From Sanghuangporus weigelae (Eukaryota; Basidiomycota; Agaricomycetes; Hymenochaetales; Hymenochaetaceae), in NCBI GenBank assembly GCA_033182465.1, contig CP137327.1, positions 434,001 through 498,000 of the forward strand: a stretch of DNA of 64,000 bases, written 5' to 3'. The notes beneath the pieces are model-generated. The model had not been told where the DNA came from and did no database searches. It was given only the letters and a program-made list of their open reading frames with translations. Of this stretch, positions 24,929 through 36,786 are shown piece by piece. The stretch's first letter is position 1. Each line of letters starts with the position of its first letter. Both the position numbers and the translations under genes were made by a program.

Positions 24929-25395
24929 CCGTTCATCGCCCGCCCCACTGGGCTCTGATCGCCCACTGAATGTTAGGTTAGGTGTCCCGCAGATCGCCCG
25001 CAGATCGCCCACTTAAAGCGATGATCGCCCTCGGAATGACCCGCTGAGTGACCACTGATCGCCCACCCGAATGCAACCAGTGGCGAAATTACAAATCGCG
25101 TCACTTGTGACATTGAAAATCTCACAAAGAAGGAAATCGCGAGTGACATAATAAATTGCCACCATGACGCAACTTCAAATTTCCCTTTCCGTGGCAAACA
25201 CGTTGCTATTTGTAATCTCAGATGGGTCGAAACCCCTTTTGCAACCGATTATGCAATTTATTGTCTCAACAAAGCCGACAGGTACGTTGCCATAATAAGT
25301 CACAACCCGGACGCAATCATTGACGCAATCATTAATTTCATTTCTGCTTTCGACCGTTATCGCAGCACTGCCGAAACCGGTATTTGCCCGCTGTG
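24929..25395 (-). repeat. Right terminal inverted repeat (467 bp) of the CACTA-like element
   Basis: Reverse complement of the left repeat at 23026-23492, ending in CTGTG directly before the TCC target duplication. High similarity between the two repeats points to a fairly recent insertion. Confidence 0.93.
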
Positions 25396-25601
25396 TCCTC
25401 AGTCCATCAGTTTCTCATGTAAGCTGCATGAGGCTCGATGGATGAGACGCACTGTGACAGATCTACCTCGTACCTTAGATTTGACGCGTGTCACGGGACG
25501 GCAGTCTTTTTTGAAGCGAAGCAAACAAGAACAAGGACTCAAGGACCGCAACTTTTACAGTATCAAACTTGGCTATTTCGCTCGACGCGAATCTGGACAT
25601 C

Positions 25602-28600
25602 ATGGATGAGGAGCAGCAGTTTAAAAGGTCAGTTATTCGCACTGTATAGGTCTCTCTGAATTAACTTGTTTCCCTTCTCGTCCATTTTAGAGCAATTGAG
25701 TTGAGTTTGCAAGAATCACAACCACAATCTCAGTCCCATTCCCGATTTCAAGCTCCAAATGAGAACCAGCATGAAGGAGATGAGGAAGATGAAGAGGCGC
25801 AGTTCCAGCGGGACTTGGCTGCTGCCATTGAAGCTTCTAAGTCTGAAGCCGAAGCCAAGGCGCGTTCTGGATCCAAGCCAGCGAGAGGGCAGCGGAAAGC
25901 AAACTCTACTTTCTCGGATACACTTCAACAAAGTGAATTCGTTAAGGACGACAACGTTTCGACTTCGACTCCGAATATAAACACTACTCGATCTGGAAAC
26001 AGCGCGCATGAGGAGGAGGGAAACGAGGAAATAGGCCTCGGGAGACCGGCATTTTTGAGAGAACGAGCGAAGATGGAGAAGGAACGATTGGACAGAATCG
26101 AGAAAACGAAGGCACAGGGCAGCATAAAACGTAGACGTGAGGAAGGTGACTCGGAAGACATTGTGATTGGCACTGGGTCTTCTATCGCTGGAGCATCTGG
26201 TTTCGGCAGTGGTGCTGGTGGTACTAATAACCAGGCCATGTCCCCGCCAACGAAGAGACAACGTTCTTCCCCTGCTCCTCCCATCATACTGACCACGTCT
26301 ACTACTAATGGGAGCGTAACCTCTGCCGCGAAGAACAACAAAGACAAGGATCCTGTGAGAAGCGCTGGATCAAGTGGGAAACTAGAGGCGAAAAAGTATG
26401 ATGATGAAGTATTTTGGGACGGTGAGCTGCGTCAGATTGCTAACCGACTCGTGGATCGGGACAAGGATACCGGGCCTACATTTCGGTTATCTGAAATTAT
26501 CGGACCTGTATGTATCCTTACTCTAAACCTTCCAATTATCTCGGTCGAGCTTATCTATGAATGTTATATTTTGATATGAAAACACGAAAAAGAAATCCGA
26601 AATCACTCTAGCCATCCTCTCCTCCTACTCTAACAACATGGACTGGCTATACACGTTCTTCGATCCGACCACACCGATAATCGTTGTTAACCAGCCTGGA
26701 GATGGAAACTCCGGATTGAAGCAACTTGCGCCTAATTTGCTTATGACGAAGCCATTTATCAGGAACGGAAGAGGATGTATGCATACGAAGGTCAGCTCAA
26801 TTCAGGTTATGTGGCGTGTTGCTCAGTGGTCCGGCGCTAAAAGGATTGATCGTTTATCTGGATTTAGATCATGCTGGTAAGATAATTACGCACTACGAGC
26901 TCGCTCAAGTCTATACGTAGTTGACCGTTTCTTCATTAGTTATTCTATAAAGACGAGAGGCTACGAATTGTAGTACCAACAGCCAACTTCGTCGAATACG
27001 ATTGGCGGGACATTGAGAATGTTCGTCGTCTTTCATTTTTTATTCTTCTGCCTTCGCGTTCGAGCTGCAAGCTGAGTCTGGCTTCCTTACAACGTCCTAT
27101 GACTCTACAAATCGGACTCGAGTTTGACTTTGAGCCTGTAGACTGCGTGGGTGCAAGACGTACCACTACGTCGGACGACGATTCGCCACGACCCAAAAGC
27201 CACTGATTTTCCTGGGACATTACAGCGGGTTTTGCATACTTTGAACGTACCGGCTGCGTTGACGAAGTTGCTTGATGACGAGGTCGGTATTCGTCCATTT
27301 TTTACTTCCACGACGGATTTTAAGTTCAAAATATTCATATCTTGTAGTGTTTTGAACTTCCCATAGAAGCACTCTCCGAACTACGGATGCGCTGGGATTG
27401 GTCAAAAGTGAGAGTCAAACTAGTCGCGTCGATAGCGGGCAGACATGAAGGATGGGAGCAAGTCTCAAAGACGGGTCACCCAGCGCTGATGAAGGCGGTC
27501 CAGGAGCTTGACGCACGTCTGCCGAAGGGGAAGCAACTTGTCCTTGAATGCCAGGTATGGTTTTCGTCACCTTCCCTAGCTACCTTTCCACTTTCACCAA
27601 AAAGAGAATGAATTTAAACGGTTTAATCATAGGGTTCCAGTGTTGGAACGTATTCTACGCAGTGGATGAATGAATTTTATGATTCGGCCCGTGGAGAGAG
27701 CGCGAGGATATGGCTCGACCGACCGAAGAGCCACAGGGCGAAATTACCTTGGCCGCCAGTCAAAATTCTTTTTCCATCATTGCAGACTGTCAAGGACAGC
27801 GTCCTTGGTATGCCGGTACGCTTCTATGTCCTTGACTGTTATTCTCCATCATTATCCATTTTCCCGTTTTTCTATAAGAGAAATCAAGCTAATGGTGTTT
27901 CTTTTCTGCTGATCTTGCAGGGCGGTGGCACGATGTTCTGCAGAAAAGCGCAATGGGAGTCCAAGAACTTCCCTCGAGAATTATTCTATGACTCGAATAG
28001 TAAACGTGGACGTGTACTTATGCACTCCAAAGTAAGTTCCTTCAGCTCATCTGGTGTCGCTAGCACACACTGATGTTCATTCTCTGCTTGCCTAGATGAT
28101 CATCGGCTACTTCAAGGACAAGTCATCTTCCTCCGCATTCGTCGGGAGACAAGCAGGCGCAACTGGAGATGGCGTCGATTTAAGTTCAGGGGAAGAGGAT
28201 AATAACGCCGACGGTAACGACGCTTCTGTCAGCAAGGAGAAAGTAATAGGATGGGCATACATCGGTTCGCATAACTTCACGCCATCAGCGTGGGGGACAT
28301 TATCGGGTTCCGAGTCGAATCCTTCGCTAAATGTATGTTTGTCTGACTTCCGCCATGCACGCTGGCTCTCCTGTTCGTGCATTCTCACATGCCTCGTACA
28401 GATCGTCAACTATGAACTGGGCATCGTCCTACCGTTACGATCATTTGAAGAACTGGAAAAGGTTGCGTGCTGGAAGAGACCCGCGAGGCAATACGTGAAA
28501 GGTGTTGATAGACCTTGGGTACGTACTCTAACTCTTTTGATGTGATCAAGTCACACTGAATGTTCTTTGACTCAAATTCTTTCTTGCTGATGGCTATTAG

Positions 28601-28643
28601 ATGCAAGACGAGATGCGAGAAGGAATGGCGGTTATGCCGGACT
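25602..28643 (+). CDS. TDP1: Tyrosyl-DNA phosphodiesterase 1, intact copy
   Basis: By family, TDP1 hydrolyses the 3'-phosphotyrosyl link left when topoisomerase I is trapped on DNA, and acts in the nucleus. The N terminus carries two ubiquitin-interacting-like helices (FKRAIELSLQES and QFQRDLAAAIEASKSEA), then a charged disordered region. The catalytic fold follows with first motif CMHTK-IML-LFYKD and second motif RVLMHSKMIIGYFKDK plus WAYIGSHNFTPSAWG, supplying the two His-Lys pairs. About nine introns are needed, and the residues IML come from a 9-nt microexon at 26868-26876. Start is the ATG at 25602 (MDEEQQFKR, spliced to AIELSL). It is divergent from NLR copy 3 with a CACTA-like insertion between them, and convergent with CHO2. 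It is the only undamaged TDP1 in the array. Confidence 0.94.
26868..26876 (+). other. TDP1: 9-nt microexon of TDP1
   Basis: ATCATGCTG lies between ...TTTAG and GTAAGATAA. Splicing it in gives HTK-IML-LFYKD, matching the invariant first active-site strand of TDP1, which otherwise would lack three residues. The same microexon with its splice signals is seen at 7743-7751 and 16299-16307 in the pseudogenes. Confidence 0.85.
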
Positions 28644-29009
28644 AGCTTGCATGACGTTGTAGCATTGATTCTCTATTCATTCGCTATCGCTTCGGATATT
28701 TGTTCCACTACTTTCGTGTACTACTAACATGGGACAATCTCGCTGTCTAGCCTTTTTCAATTGTGACTTTTGGCGTAGGCCTGAGTAATAAGCTATACGC
28801 GAAACTTAGCCACTAGACGGAATCTTCGCAATCTTGGCAAAGTCAAATGGCCAAAAAGCTAGTCACCATCGTGTTAAAGTGAGACTGATATCCATTTCAT
28901 AAACTCGTGATTAACTGCATAAGAAACTGACAAGACCTCTGTGAAAAAAAATAAAAAATCAACGCCTCTACTGATTCGGGAGAGCCATGAAATAAAATGA
29001 AGAACTCCT
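28644..29009. other. Intergenic, between convergent TDP1 and CHO2
   Basis: About 370 bp between two convergent stop codons. It holds the 3' untranslated regions and an A-rich stretch near 28945. No gene is visible. Confidence 0.7.
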
Positions 29010-32000
29010 CTAAGCGTCAAGCAACCTCTTCGATACCAAAATCCTGTTCGTCAACGCGCTTACATTTGCGTCAGCAAGTATGACCTCCGGATCATACTCT
29101 ACCCCAAACGCAGCCTTTATTGACAGTGCAATTCGCGCAGCCTGCTTCTCCGACCAGAATCGGAAGTCATCTGGATCGCGGCTTTCGTTCTCGTTCTCGT
29201 TAAAACTAGGGGAGGGAGGCGTGCCAGGAGGTTTAGAGGAAAGAGGGACGAGGGAGGGATCCGAATCGAGACAGAGGACGACGATGTGCATGAGGTACCA
29301 TCGCACGGATTGGAAATCGAGTGAAGCAGGTGGGTCCACTAGACAGAAAATATGTCAAAAATGGACAAGGAGCAAGGCGGAATTGCGAAGAATACTGAGA
29401 ACGCATGCGTACCGTAGATCTCAATAGGACCATCCAAGCTCATGACGTTGTACATCCCATCATGGTGATATCTAACCTCGTACGTTCCAGTGTGCCAAGG
29501 TAGCTTATCGCCCTTGAATGTGACTGTACCCGTTTCTGAATCTGTTCCAGCACGACGTTTGTTCTCCGGACCGAGATAGACATCGCCCTCCCATTCATTA
29601 TCATACACAGGAACCCATAGACCCAAGGATGATATGGTTGTCACTAAACTGGATTTGTTCGCGCCGAGCTGAGGGGATATAAATGAGCACCAAAACGATA
29701 TGTTGGTTGACAAAAACTTACTCGATAAATTCCGATCCAATCCTTCCGCGAATGCGTAGGCGGTGCGCGCCAATTGACCACAATAGGTTCGCCGAGATGG
29801 AATCGGTACTTCCCTCCTGATCTGTTCGTCCCGTTCGTAGCAATCGAGATGCTGTACAGCGTAGTATCAAACGCAGATATGTCGCTTGCAACTCGACTAA
29901 AGACAAGAAGTGAGCATCATGACCAAGAAATCGGGTGAAAGTATACTAACGTGATGACAAGCCTCTCTCTAGATTGCTGAAGCAAGACCTTCGTATCTTG
30001 GAGGACTTCCGATAATTTCGGCTTGGCTATCGTCAATCGGATCATTCAGTAAACATCACACGGATTGAACCTTGTTTGACGCACACTTATTCAGAAACTC
30101 TTCGACAACTTCCTCCGTCTCTTTGAACACTTTATCAAACGAACCCTTCACTTCCTTTGCGACCTTACCCAAACGCGGAACATGTTTCTCAGCACGTTTC
30201 TCGAGGAGACGCGCGTTCTTCGTCGCGACTGTCTTGATGATCTTGACGACTCCAGCATCCTTGCGCAGCGAGTCGCCATAGACTTTCTGCATGTGTGGAC
30301 TAAGAAACATATAAGAACTGTAATCCATCATTTTGCATAGTTGAGCACTTACTTCTCTACGGTCCGCAAGAACCACCAATAGGCCAGATTGCTGAAGACT
30401 GCCAAGGCTAACACAGATTTACTACCAGTGATCAACGCAAGACCAAAGAAAGTCGATCCGCTTAGGATTTCTGGGTTATTCAAGAAGCTAGTTGTTTAAG
30501 GACTGTCAGACAGATATGAACTTAGGGAGCCGAAAGGGAAGTGTTATGTACCGGAAGATCCCCGTATACTCCAGAGTCGCTGGGAAGTTGTCAATGAAGA
30601 AATCACCAAAGAACCATCCGAAGACGCCCAAGACTTCATAAGATTCCCGTGCAGCCCATCCGTGTAGCAAAATGAGGAACTGACAAAGACGGAGCACGTC
30701 AGCAAAAGCATTTTATAAGCCCGAGAGAACTTACAGCACCGAGTGTATGCCTCAAAAGCTGATTTCCGGCGATCCACTCGTCAGGATATTGATACGTCTT
30801 CCAAGCCAGTGCCCCAAACGAAGCTATCAAGCAATTGAGACATTGGCCCGACCTTTGCGACATAGAGACGAACTTACTATATGTCATCAACATACTCAAA
30901 TTATACAGAGCCTTCCAGTTGGTGAACGCGTCTTGTACAGCACCCTGGCCGCTTGCAAGCATACTATCCGGATAATAATAATGTTTGAGATAGTGACGGA
31001 CAAGGAACTTCGAATCGCTTTGCGCTTTAAGGAGCGAGCCTAGGACGAACGTATGGTATATGCGCCAAAGTAAAGCATGTGTGAAATGCAATGCTACCCG
31101 ACTATTAGTTGAAAGAGGCGGAAGGAGCGTGAAGACGACGGCGTAGAATACTACGAGGAGGGTTGTGAAGTCCGATGCACTACAAAAGACTCAGATAAAA
31201 CCATCTAGCAATATTAGATGAAAGTGGACTTACCGGAGCAAGTCGAAATTATGGAATAGAATCAGGTCTTTCCTGAAAAACCTATTCAGCAAATCATGTT
31301 GACTCAACACGTGGCTTCTAGTCAATCTCGACAACGACGTTGAAGAACGGCTAGACGGCAAGGATACGGGCGTCCCGACGCGAGGCGTTCTGATCTCAAC
31401 TTGATCCATCTCAGTCTCCGTTTCAGATTCGGTCTGGAGTTCTTCTGTCTCTGGTGCTGATTCACCCTCTGTACCAGAAGGAGTCGTAACATCACTTGCA
31501 TCTGAGATGACGCGCCGGTGGGATGGTGGCGATGACCTTGAGGGCTTATGCGAGAGGGTCATTCCGTCTGTGAGAGGAATCCGAGACGCGAGTAACTTCC
31601 TTTGTCCATACGTGCGTTCAATGTCTAATAAACTGGTCAGAGAGACAAGATAATTTCATGTATTAAACAGGGCATACGAGGGTTTTCAAAGAATACAAGG
31701 AAACCGAATTGAGCAGCGTGTGCAGCAATGCTGACGAACAGTACGGGATAGCTTCCGACAATTAGCGAGAGGCCATAATACCCAGCATAGCCTGTAAGGC
31801 GATAAGTTAAAATCTTTCATCAAACCTAAACTCGGTGCGCGACTCACCAACTGAGTACATTGGGTGAGGTGCCAGCTCAAAGACGCCATCAAAGACCAGT
31901 GCGCCACGCTGAAAAAAGCAATCTCCCCAGTACCAGCCGTAGTCCTTTACGACATGGTGTGCTTCGACCTTGACCCATGCGTTGAATGTAATGAGGATCA

Positions 32001-32856
32001 ATCCACCAATCCACCTGTAATAAAGAATACTGAGTAGCTCTGTGAACAAAGCCGGAGTATGCTTACCTGAGGGCGTGAACCGACATCGAAAGTCCGTCGG
32101 GTACACGGAAGCAGCAAAACGCGAATAAACAGTAGGATACGAAGTCACTGACCAGAATTCAGAAGGACAATTTGTAGGTATACGATTGATATTACGTACT
32201 TAAGGAGGATGATATCGACGAGCTGTCTAAATAATAGCCATGTATTGTACTCTAAGGGTAATTCCTGAATCTATATTTAGCACTTGAAAACCAGGAAAAC
32301 AATCTTATGGGCGTACGTCGAATGAATAATCCTTTCCCATCTTTCCTGCAAGCTGTTTTCTGATCCAGTCTCTAACTCTCGGTTTGCGCTTTTCGTCGAG
32401 CCACCCCAGTCGTATCATTTCACGTACAATCCACTTTCTTTTACTTTGTCTTGTAAGAACCCATCCCAGTCCAGCATCATATGCGATTCGCCAGAATGCG
32501 AAATACGCGAAGAAGAATCGCTTTGCGATGGGTCGAGGCAAAAGAAGGAACGCCACGATTTGGAGGCCCAGTAACGTCAGACTGAGAATGTCAAGATGTG
32601 ATTTTGGATAGCGTGGATCGAAGAGTGTTAAGACATCATGCGTCGTTGGTACTCGAAAGACTGGAAAAGGCTGCAATTATCAGCAATATCCCGAAGGAAA
32701 GCGAGAAAGCCACTTGCCTTCACCAGCAGGTGTTTTCCCCCAAACTACCTCTTCAGACTTTGCGGCCTTTTCGTCAGAACATTTCATCGAAATATCCTCT
32801 GCGGTATTCCCAGACGTTTTACGCCTTCGCAACTCGCCCTTAGCTGAATCAACCAT
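29010..32856 (-). CDS. CHO2: Phosphatidylethanolamine N-methyltransferase (CHO2 type)
   Basis: By family, CHO2 catalyses the first methylation of phosphatidylethanolamine, using S-adenosylmethionine, on the way to phosphatidylcholine in the endoplasmic reticulum membrane. Diagnostic pieces on minus are [19 protein letters not shown] near the start, [15 protein letters not shown], the hydrophobic helices with [18 protein letters not shown] (first methyltransferase half), a Ser/Thr-rich acidic insert near 31230-31560, a second transmembrane half (about 31090-30500), and a C-terminal beta-rich part ending [13 protein letters not shown]. Many short introns. The start is taken as ATG at 32856 ([13 protein letters not shown]); an in-frame GTG further upstream is not used. 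The first intron (32661-32717) has a GC donor. The divergent neighbour is a beta-glucosidase. Confidence 0.93.
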
Positions 32857-33273
32857 CGCGGTCTTCGAAAAAGCCCGTGACGAAGGGCTAAACACGAAAA
32901 CGAGGCGGGATGCACGCCATTTTGTCCAGCTTAAACGTAAACGAGATTGTTCCCACGGCGTCTAAAACGTAGATCGATCCACGACGAGTCCGGGATGGGA
33001 CTGATTCATATCGACGCGAATTCGGCCATTCGACATCGTGGTGGCCGTCGAGCAAATGATAGTCGACGTTAAGGAAGGAAGGAGACTGTTTATGAAATAG
33101 GTCCTGAGAATCTTGGCCAGTGAATAATATACATCGTGCGCCGGGGCAAGTAGATCAACTGACGGCCCGCTTTCTAATCTTGTCGACTTCCTCAACTACC
33201 GAAGTACTTCCCGTTGATTCTCCTTCACATGTAAGTGCAATTTTCACCATCATCTGAGCATCGTAGCGAGCTT
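32857..33273. promoter_or_regulatory. Divergent intergenic region between CHO2 and beta-glucosidase
   Basis: About 0.4 kb separating two divergent start codons, so it should contain both promoters. No gene and no motif that I can name with support. Confidence 0.5.
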
Positions 33274-36200
33274 ATGGCCAGAAGGAGGCAGCAAGCACGA
33301 AGTGGTCATGAAGATAGAGATGAAGACGAGGCGATCGCATTACTATCACAAGAGCAGAACTTGGGCAGTACTGGTGCCGAGGATGCCGACCAATACGATG
33401 AACTCGCGCCTTTGAACGCTGAAGCATCTCGACGAGGTTCTGGAGCGACTCCGTGGAATAGAACCGCTAACAGCAGCTGGGTGTGCGTTTGAATGCTCAG
33501 ACGTAGTACGATCCATGGTTCACGAATGATTTCAGGTCGCGCTTTTTGTCTCCTTTCCTCGACTTGAAACGTATCCGACATGCGCTTTTGATCGGTCTTG
33601 CGAGTGTCCTAGCTCTAGTTGTGGTGATTGTCTCGGCCGGTGGAACTGTCGTATACATCACTGCGCCAAAGAATGGTCTTTCTCCACCCTGGTATCCATC
33701 TCGTGAGTTTAGTCGAACCTATGGTTTGCTCCATTGATTAATTTCTTTGCAGCACCGGGGGGAACTCTTCCTTCATGGAAGACATCATATGAAAAGGCGG
33801 CTCGCCTTGTTAACCAGATGTCACTTATAGAGAAAGTGAACGTTACGACAGGAACGGGCTGGCAGATGGGTCTATGCGTCGGAAACACGGGTAATGAGTT
33901 GATTTGTGTCACAAGAGGCTAGAAGCTTAACATTATGACTTAAACAGGCCCAGCAACTAACGTCAAGTTTCCTTCCCTGTGTCTCCAAGACGGTCCATTA
34001 GGAATCCGATTTGCCGACCATGCTGCTGCATTCCCTGCCGGGGTCACAGTCGGAGCGACCTGGAATCGTGACTTGATGTGAGCTACTATCGTTATTCCTT
34101 CTGAGCTGTCAATATCCTAATCAGACCTAGGTACCAGCGCGGTCGACTGCACGGCAGGGAAGCGCGTATGAAGGGCGTCCATGTCATTCTCGGTCCTGCT
34201 ATGGGTCCACTAGGTAGAATGCCTGGCGGCGGAAGAAATTGGGAAGGATTCGGGGCAGATCCTGTCCTTCAGGGTGTCGCCGCTTATCAGACAATCAAGG
34301 GAATACAAGAGGAAGGTGTCATTGCGACTGGTAAGATGCATCTCAAGCAACAGCTTCGTTTGGTATTGCATCTGTAACTCTGAGATGATGTTTTACAGCG
34401 AAACATTACATACTCAATGAGCAAGAACACTTCCGACAGGCCTTCGAATGGGGCTTGCCTAACGCTTTGTCTGTCAACATCGACGATCGTACGCTACACG
34501 AAATTTATTTATGGCCATTTGCTGAGAGCATCCGTGCCGGTGTTGCATCGATTATGTGTAGTTATCAAATGGTCAATAACTCGTCAGTAACATTCATTTC
34601 ATTCCATTCCAGAATATTTACACAATTGCTTGTTTTATTATTATTAGGTATGCGTGTGGAAATAGCAAGTTGCTCAATGGCATTCTGAAGGACGAACTTG
34701 GTTTCCAAGGATTCCTCCAGTCTGATTGGCTTGCCCAACGCAGCGGAGTAGCTAGTGCACTTGCTGGACTGTGAGTTTAGTGCCTTTTGTATCACCTCAT
34801 GTATTATACATAATGCTCACGATAACGTATCTAACAGAGACATGACAATGCCCGGTGACGGCCTCCGCTGGGCAAACGGAGGCTCTCTCTGGGGTCCGCA
34901 CCTTACAAGATCCATCCTCAATGGCTCCTTACCGATCTCCCGTCTAAACGACATGGTGACACGTATCGTCGCGGCATACTACCAGCTTAATCAGGACGAT
35001 CCCGATCGCTTTCCACAGGAAGGCCCGAACTTCTCTTCCTGGACAGACGAACAAATCGGGTTTCTCCATCATGGGAGTGGAGAAGGCGAGAGAGGTGTTG
35101 TGAATAAGTATGTTGATGTTCAAGGCGAGGGCGAGGACGCGCATGGTAAGCTTGTGCGAAGGATTGGTGCGGAGGCGGTGACGTTATTGAAGAATGAGGA
35201 TGGAATCTTGCCACTGAGCAAAGATGGCTCAGGGTTGACGAGTGAAAGCCGGAAAGCTAGAGTTGCGATTATCGGGGAGGATGCTGGTGAAGGAAAGGGA
35301 CCGAATTATTGTAAGGATAGAGGCTGCAACCAGGGAACGTAGGTCGTTCCTTTATTAGTCTGCATGAAACTATGTCTGATTCCCGTTTACATGCAGACTG
35401 GCGGTAGGCTGGGGCTCTGGCGCCACAGAATTTCCATACCTCGTCACTCCTGAGTCGGCACTCCGCAGCTCATTCGACTCAAGCCACGTCTCCGTTACCT
35501 CCTACCCGACCAACTTCATTCCTCCTGCGAGTAGCATAGAAGATCAAGACCTCTGCCTTGTCTTCATCAACGCCGATGCAGGAGAGGGTTTCATAGCTCA
35601 TGATGGAATATCAGGAGACCGAACTGACTTACATCCTCAGAAGGGAGGGGACAGGCTCGTTCAGAATGTCGCTAAGAGATGCGGGAGAGGAAAGGGAAAG
35701 ACGGTTGTCGTAGTACATTCCGTGGGGCCAGTTGTTGTAGAGAGGTGGATCGATATGCGCGAGGTGAAGGGTTTGCTCTTTGCGCACCTTCCTGGCCAGG
35801 AAAGCGGAAACTCATTGGTTTGTATTGAGTTGTCTGACCGATGTTTAATTTGTTTTAATTGACGTATGCTCATTTGCCAGGTGGACGTCCTTTTCGGAGA
35901 TGTGGATGCTAGTGGCCGACTGCCTTACACTGTTGGCAAAAGCCTCAAAGATTATGGAAAGGCAGGGCAGATCATGACGATTCCGAATGGTATCATCCCG
36001 CAACAAGACTTCAAAGAGGGACTTTACATAGACTATCGGCATTTTGATAAGGTTAGCGTTAATGCTCATCCCGCTCTCCCAAGGTTTTTGTCTCATCAAT
36101 CTCCATTTTTTCAGTACATGATTGCTCCACGATACGAATTCGGCTTCGGGCTTTCATACACAACATTCTCATATTCCGACCTAAACGTCACTCTCATAAA

Positions 36201-36786
36201 ACCGAAGTCGTCATATCCGTCTCCACGACCAGAAGGCATCTCTCCTCCAACTTTAGATGAGACTATCCCTCCTGCATCCGAGGCAGTCTTTCCTGTGGGA
36301 TTTCGAAAGCTCAAAAAGTTCATCTACCCGTACATCAATAGCGTCTCTGAGATCAAGACGGGGAAATACCCCTACCCGGAGGGCTACGACACTGTCCAAC
36401 CACCGTCTCAAGCCGGTGGAAGCGAAGGCGGGAACCCAAGTCTGTGGGATGTACACGCAGAAGTACGATTCAACTTAACCAACACTGGAAAACGCACAGG
36501 GAAGGAAGTCGTCCAGCTATACGTCTCTTTCCCAGGTAATGTCCACATCGGGGACGGGCCGTCACCTCCAGGTCTCTATCATGACTTCCCCGTACGAGTC
36601 TTACGTGGGTTTGACAAGGTCGAATTGGCTGTTGGTGAGAGCAAGGTGGTGAAACTAGAGCTGACGAGGAAAGATTTGAGTTACTGGAGTGTTGTCCACC
36701 AGAATTGGGTCATGCCCACTCGAGGACATTTCAAGATTTCGGTTGGAAGTAGTTCACGAAACTTGCCGTTGTCTGGATTACTTTGA
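33274..36786 (+). CDS. Membrane-anchored glycoside hydrolase family 3 beta-glucosidase
   Basis: By family it releases terminal beta-D-glucose from cello-oligosaccharides or other beta-glucosides. The N terminus is cytosolic and charged ([17 protein letters not shown]), followed by one transmembrane segment ([20 protein letters not shown]), so this is a type II membrane enzyme rather than a secreted one. The GH3 TIM-barrel follows with [34 protein letters not shown], and the nucleophile Asp in [10 protein letters not shown]. The alpha/beta sandwich domain is read through [13 protein letters not shown] and GDRTDLHP, and a fibronectin III-like domain ends it ([11 protein letters not shown]). At least nine introns. 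The stretch at about 36051-36114 has GT-AG ends yet stays open, so it could be spliced or retained. Start chosen at 33274 because earlier codons in frame are not ATG. Confidence 0.93.

Larger units (their letters stand above)
23026..25395. mobile_element. CACTA-like non-autonomous element carrying SMC1 fragments
   Basis: A 2370-bp element starting CACAGCAGGCAAATACCGG and ending CCGGTATTTGCCCGCTGTG, flanked by TCC on both sides (23023-23025 and 25396-25398). Unit 2 supplies the empty site: GCCCTCCTCAGTCC there contains a single TCC. Terminal inverted repeats are 467 bp long and nearly identical. Their inner parts hold several copies of GGGCGATC-type motifs, like the subterminal repeats of CACTA elements. 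CACAG ends and a 3-bp duplication fit the CACTA/EnSpm group. No transposase is present. The interior is a captured piece of a cohesin gene plus about 350 bp of unidentified sequence. Confidence 0.88.
1..28643. repeat. Three-unit tandem array, each unit an NLR gene head to head with TDP1
   Basis: Three successive blocks (about 1-8935, 8936-17490 and 17491-28643) share the same order and orientation: 3' flank of an NLR gene, C2-NACHT-WD40 gene on minus, short divergent spacer, TDP1 on plus. Homology is visible in coding exons, introns and flanks; for example the NLR 3' flank at 1-333 recurs at about 8965-9285 and 17525-17798. Units differ by inserted transposons and by the state of TDP1. Position 1 already lies inside a repeated flank, so the array may continue to the left of the window. 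The right end is the intact TDP1, followed by the single-copy CHO2. Confidence 0.93.
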
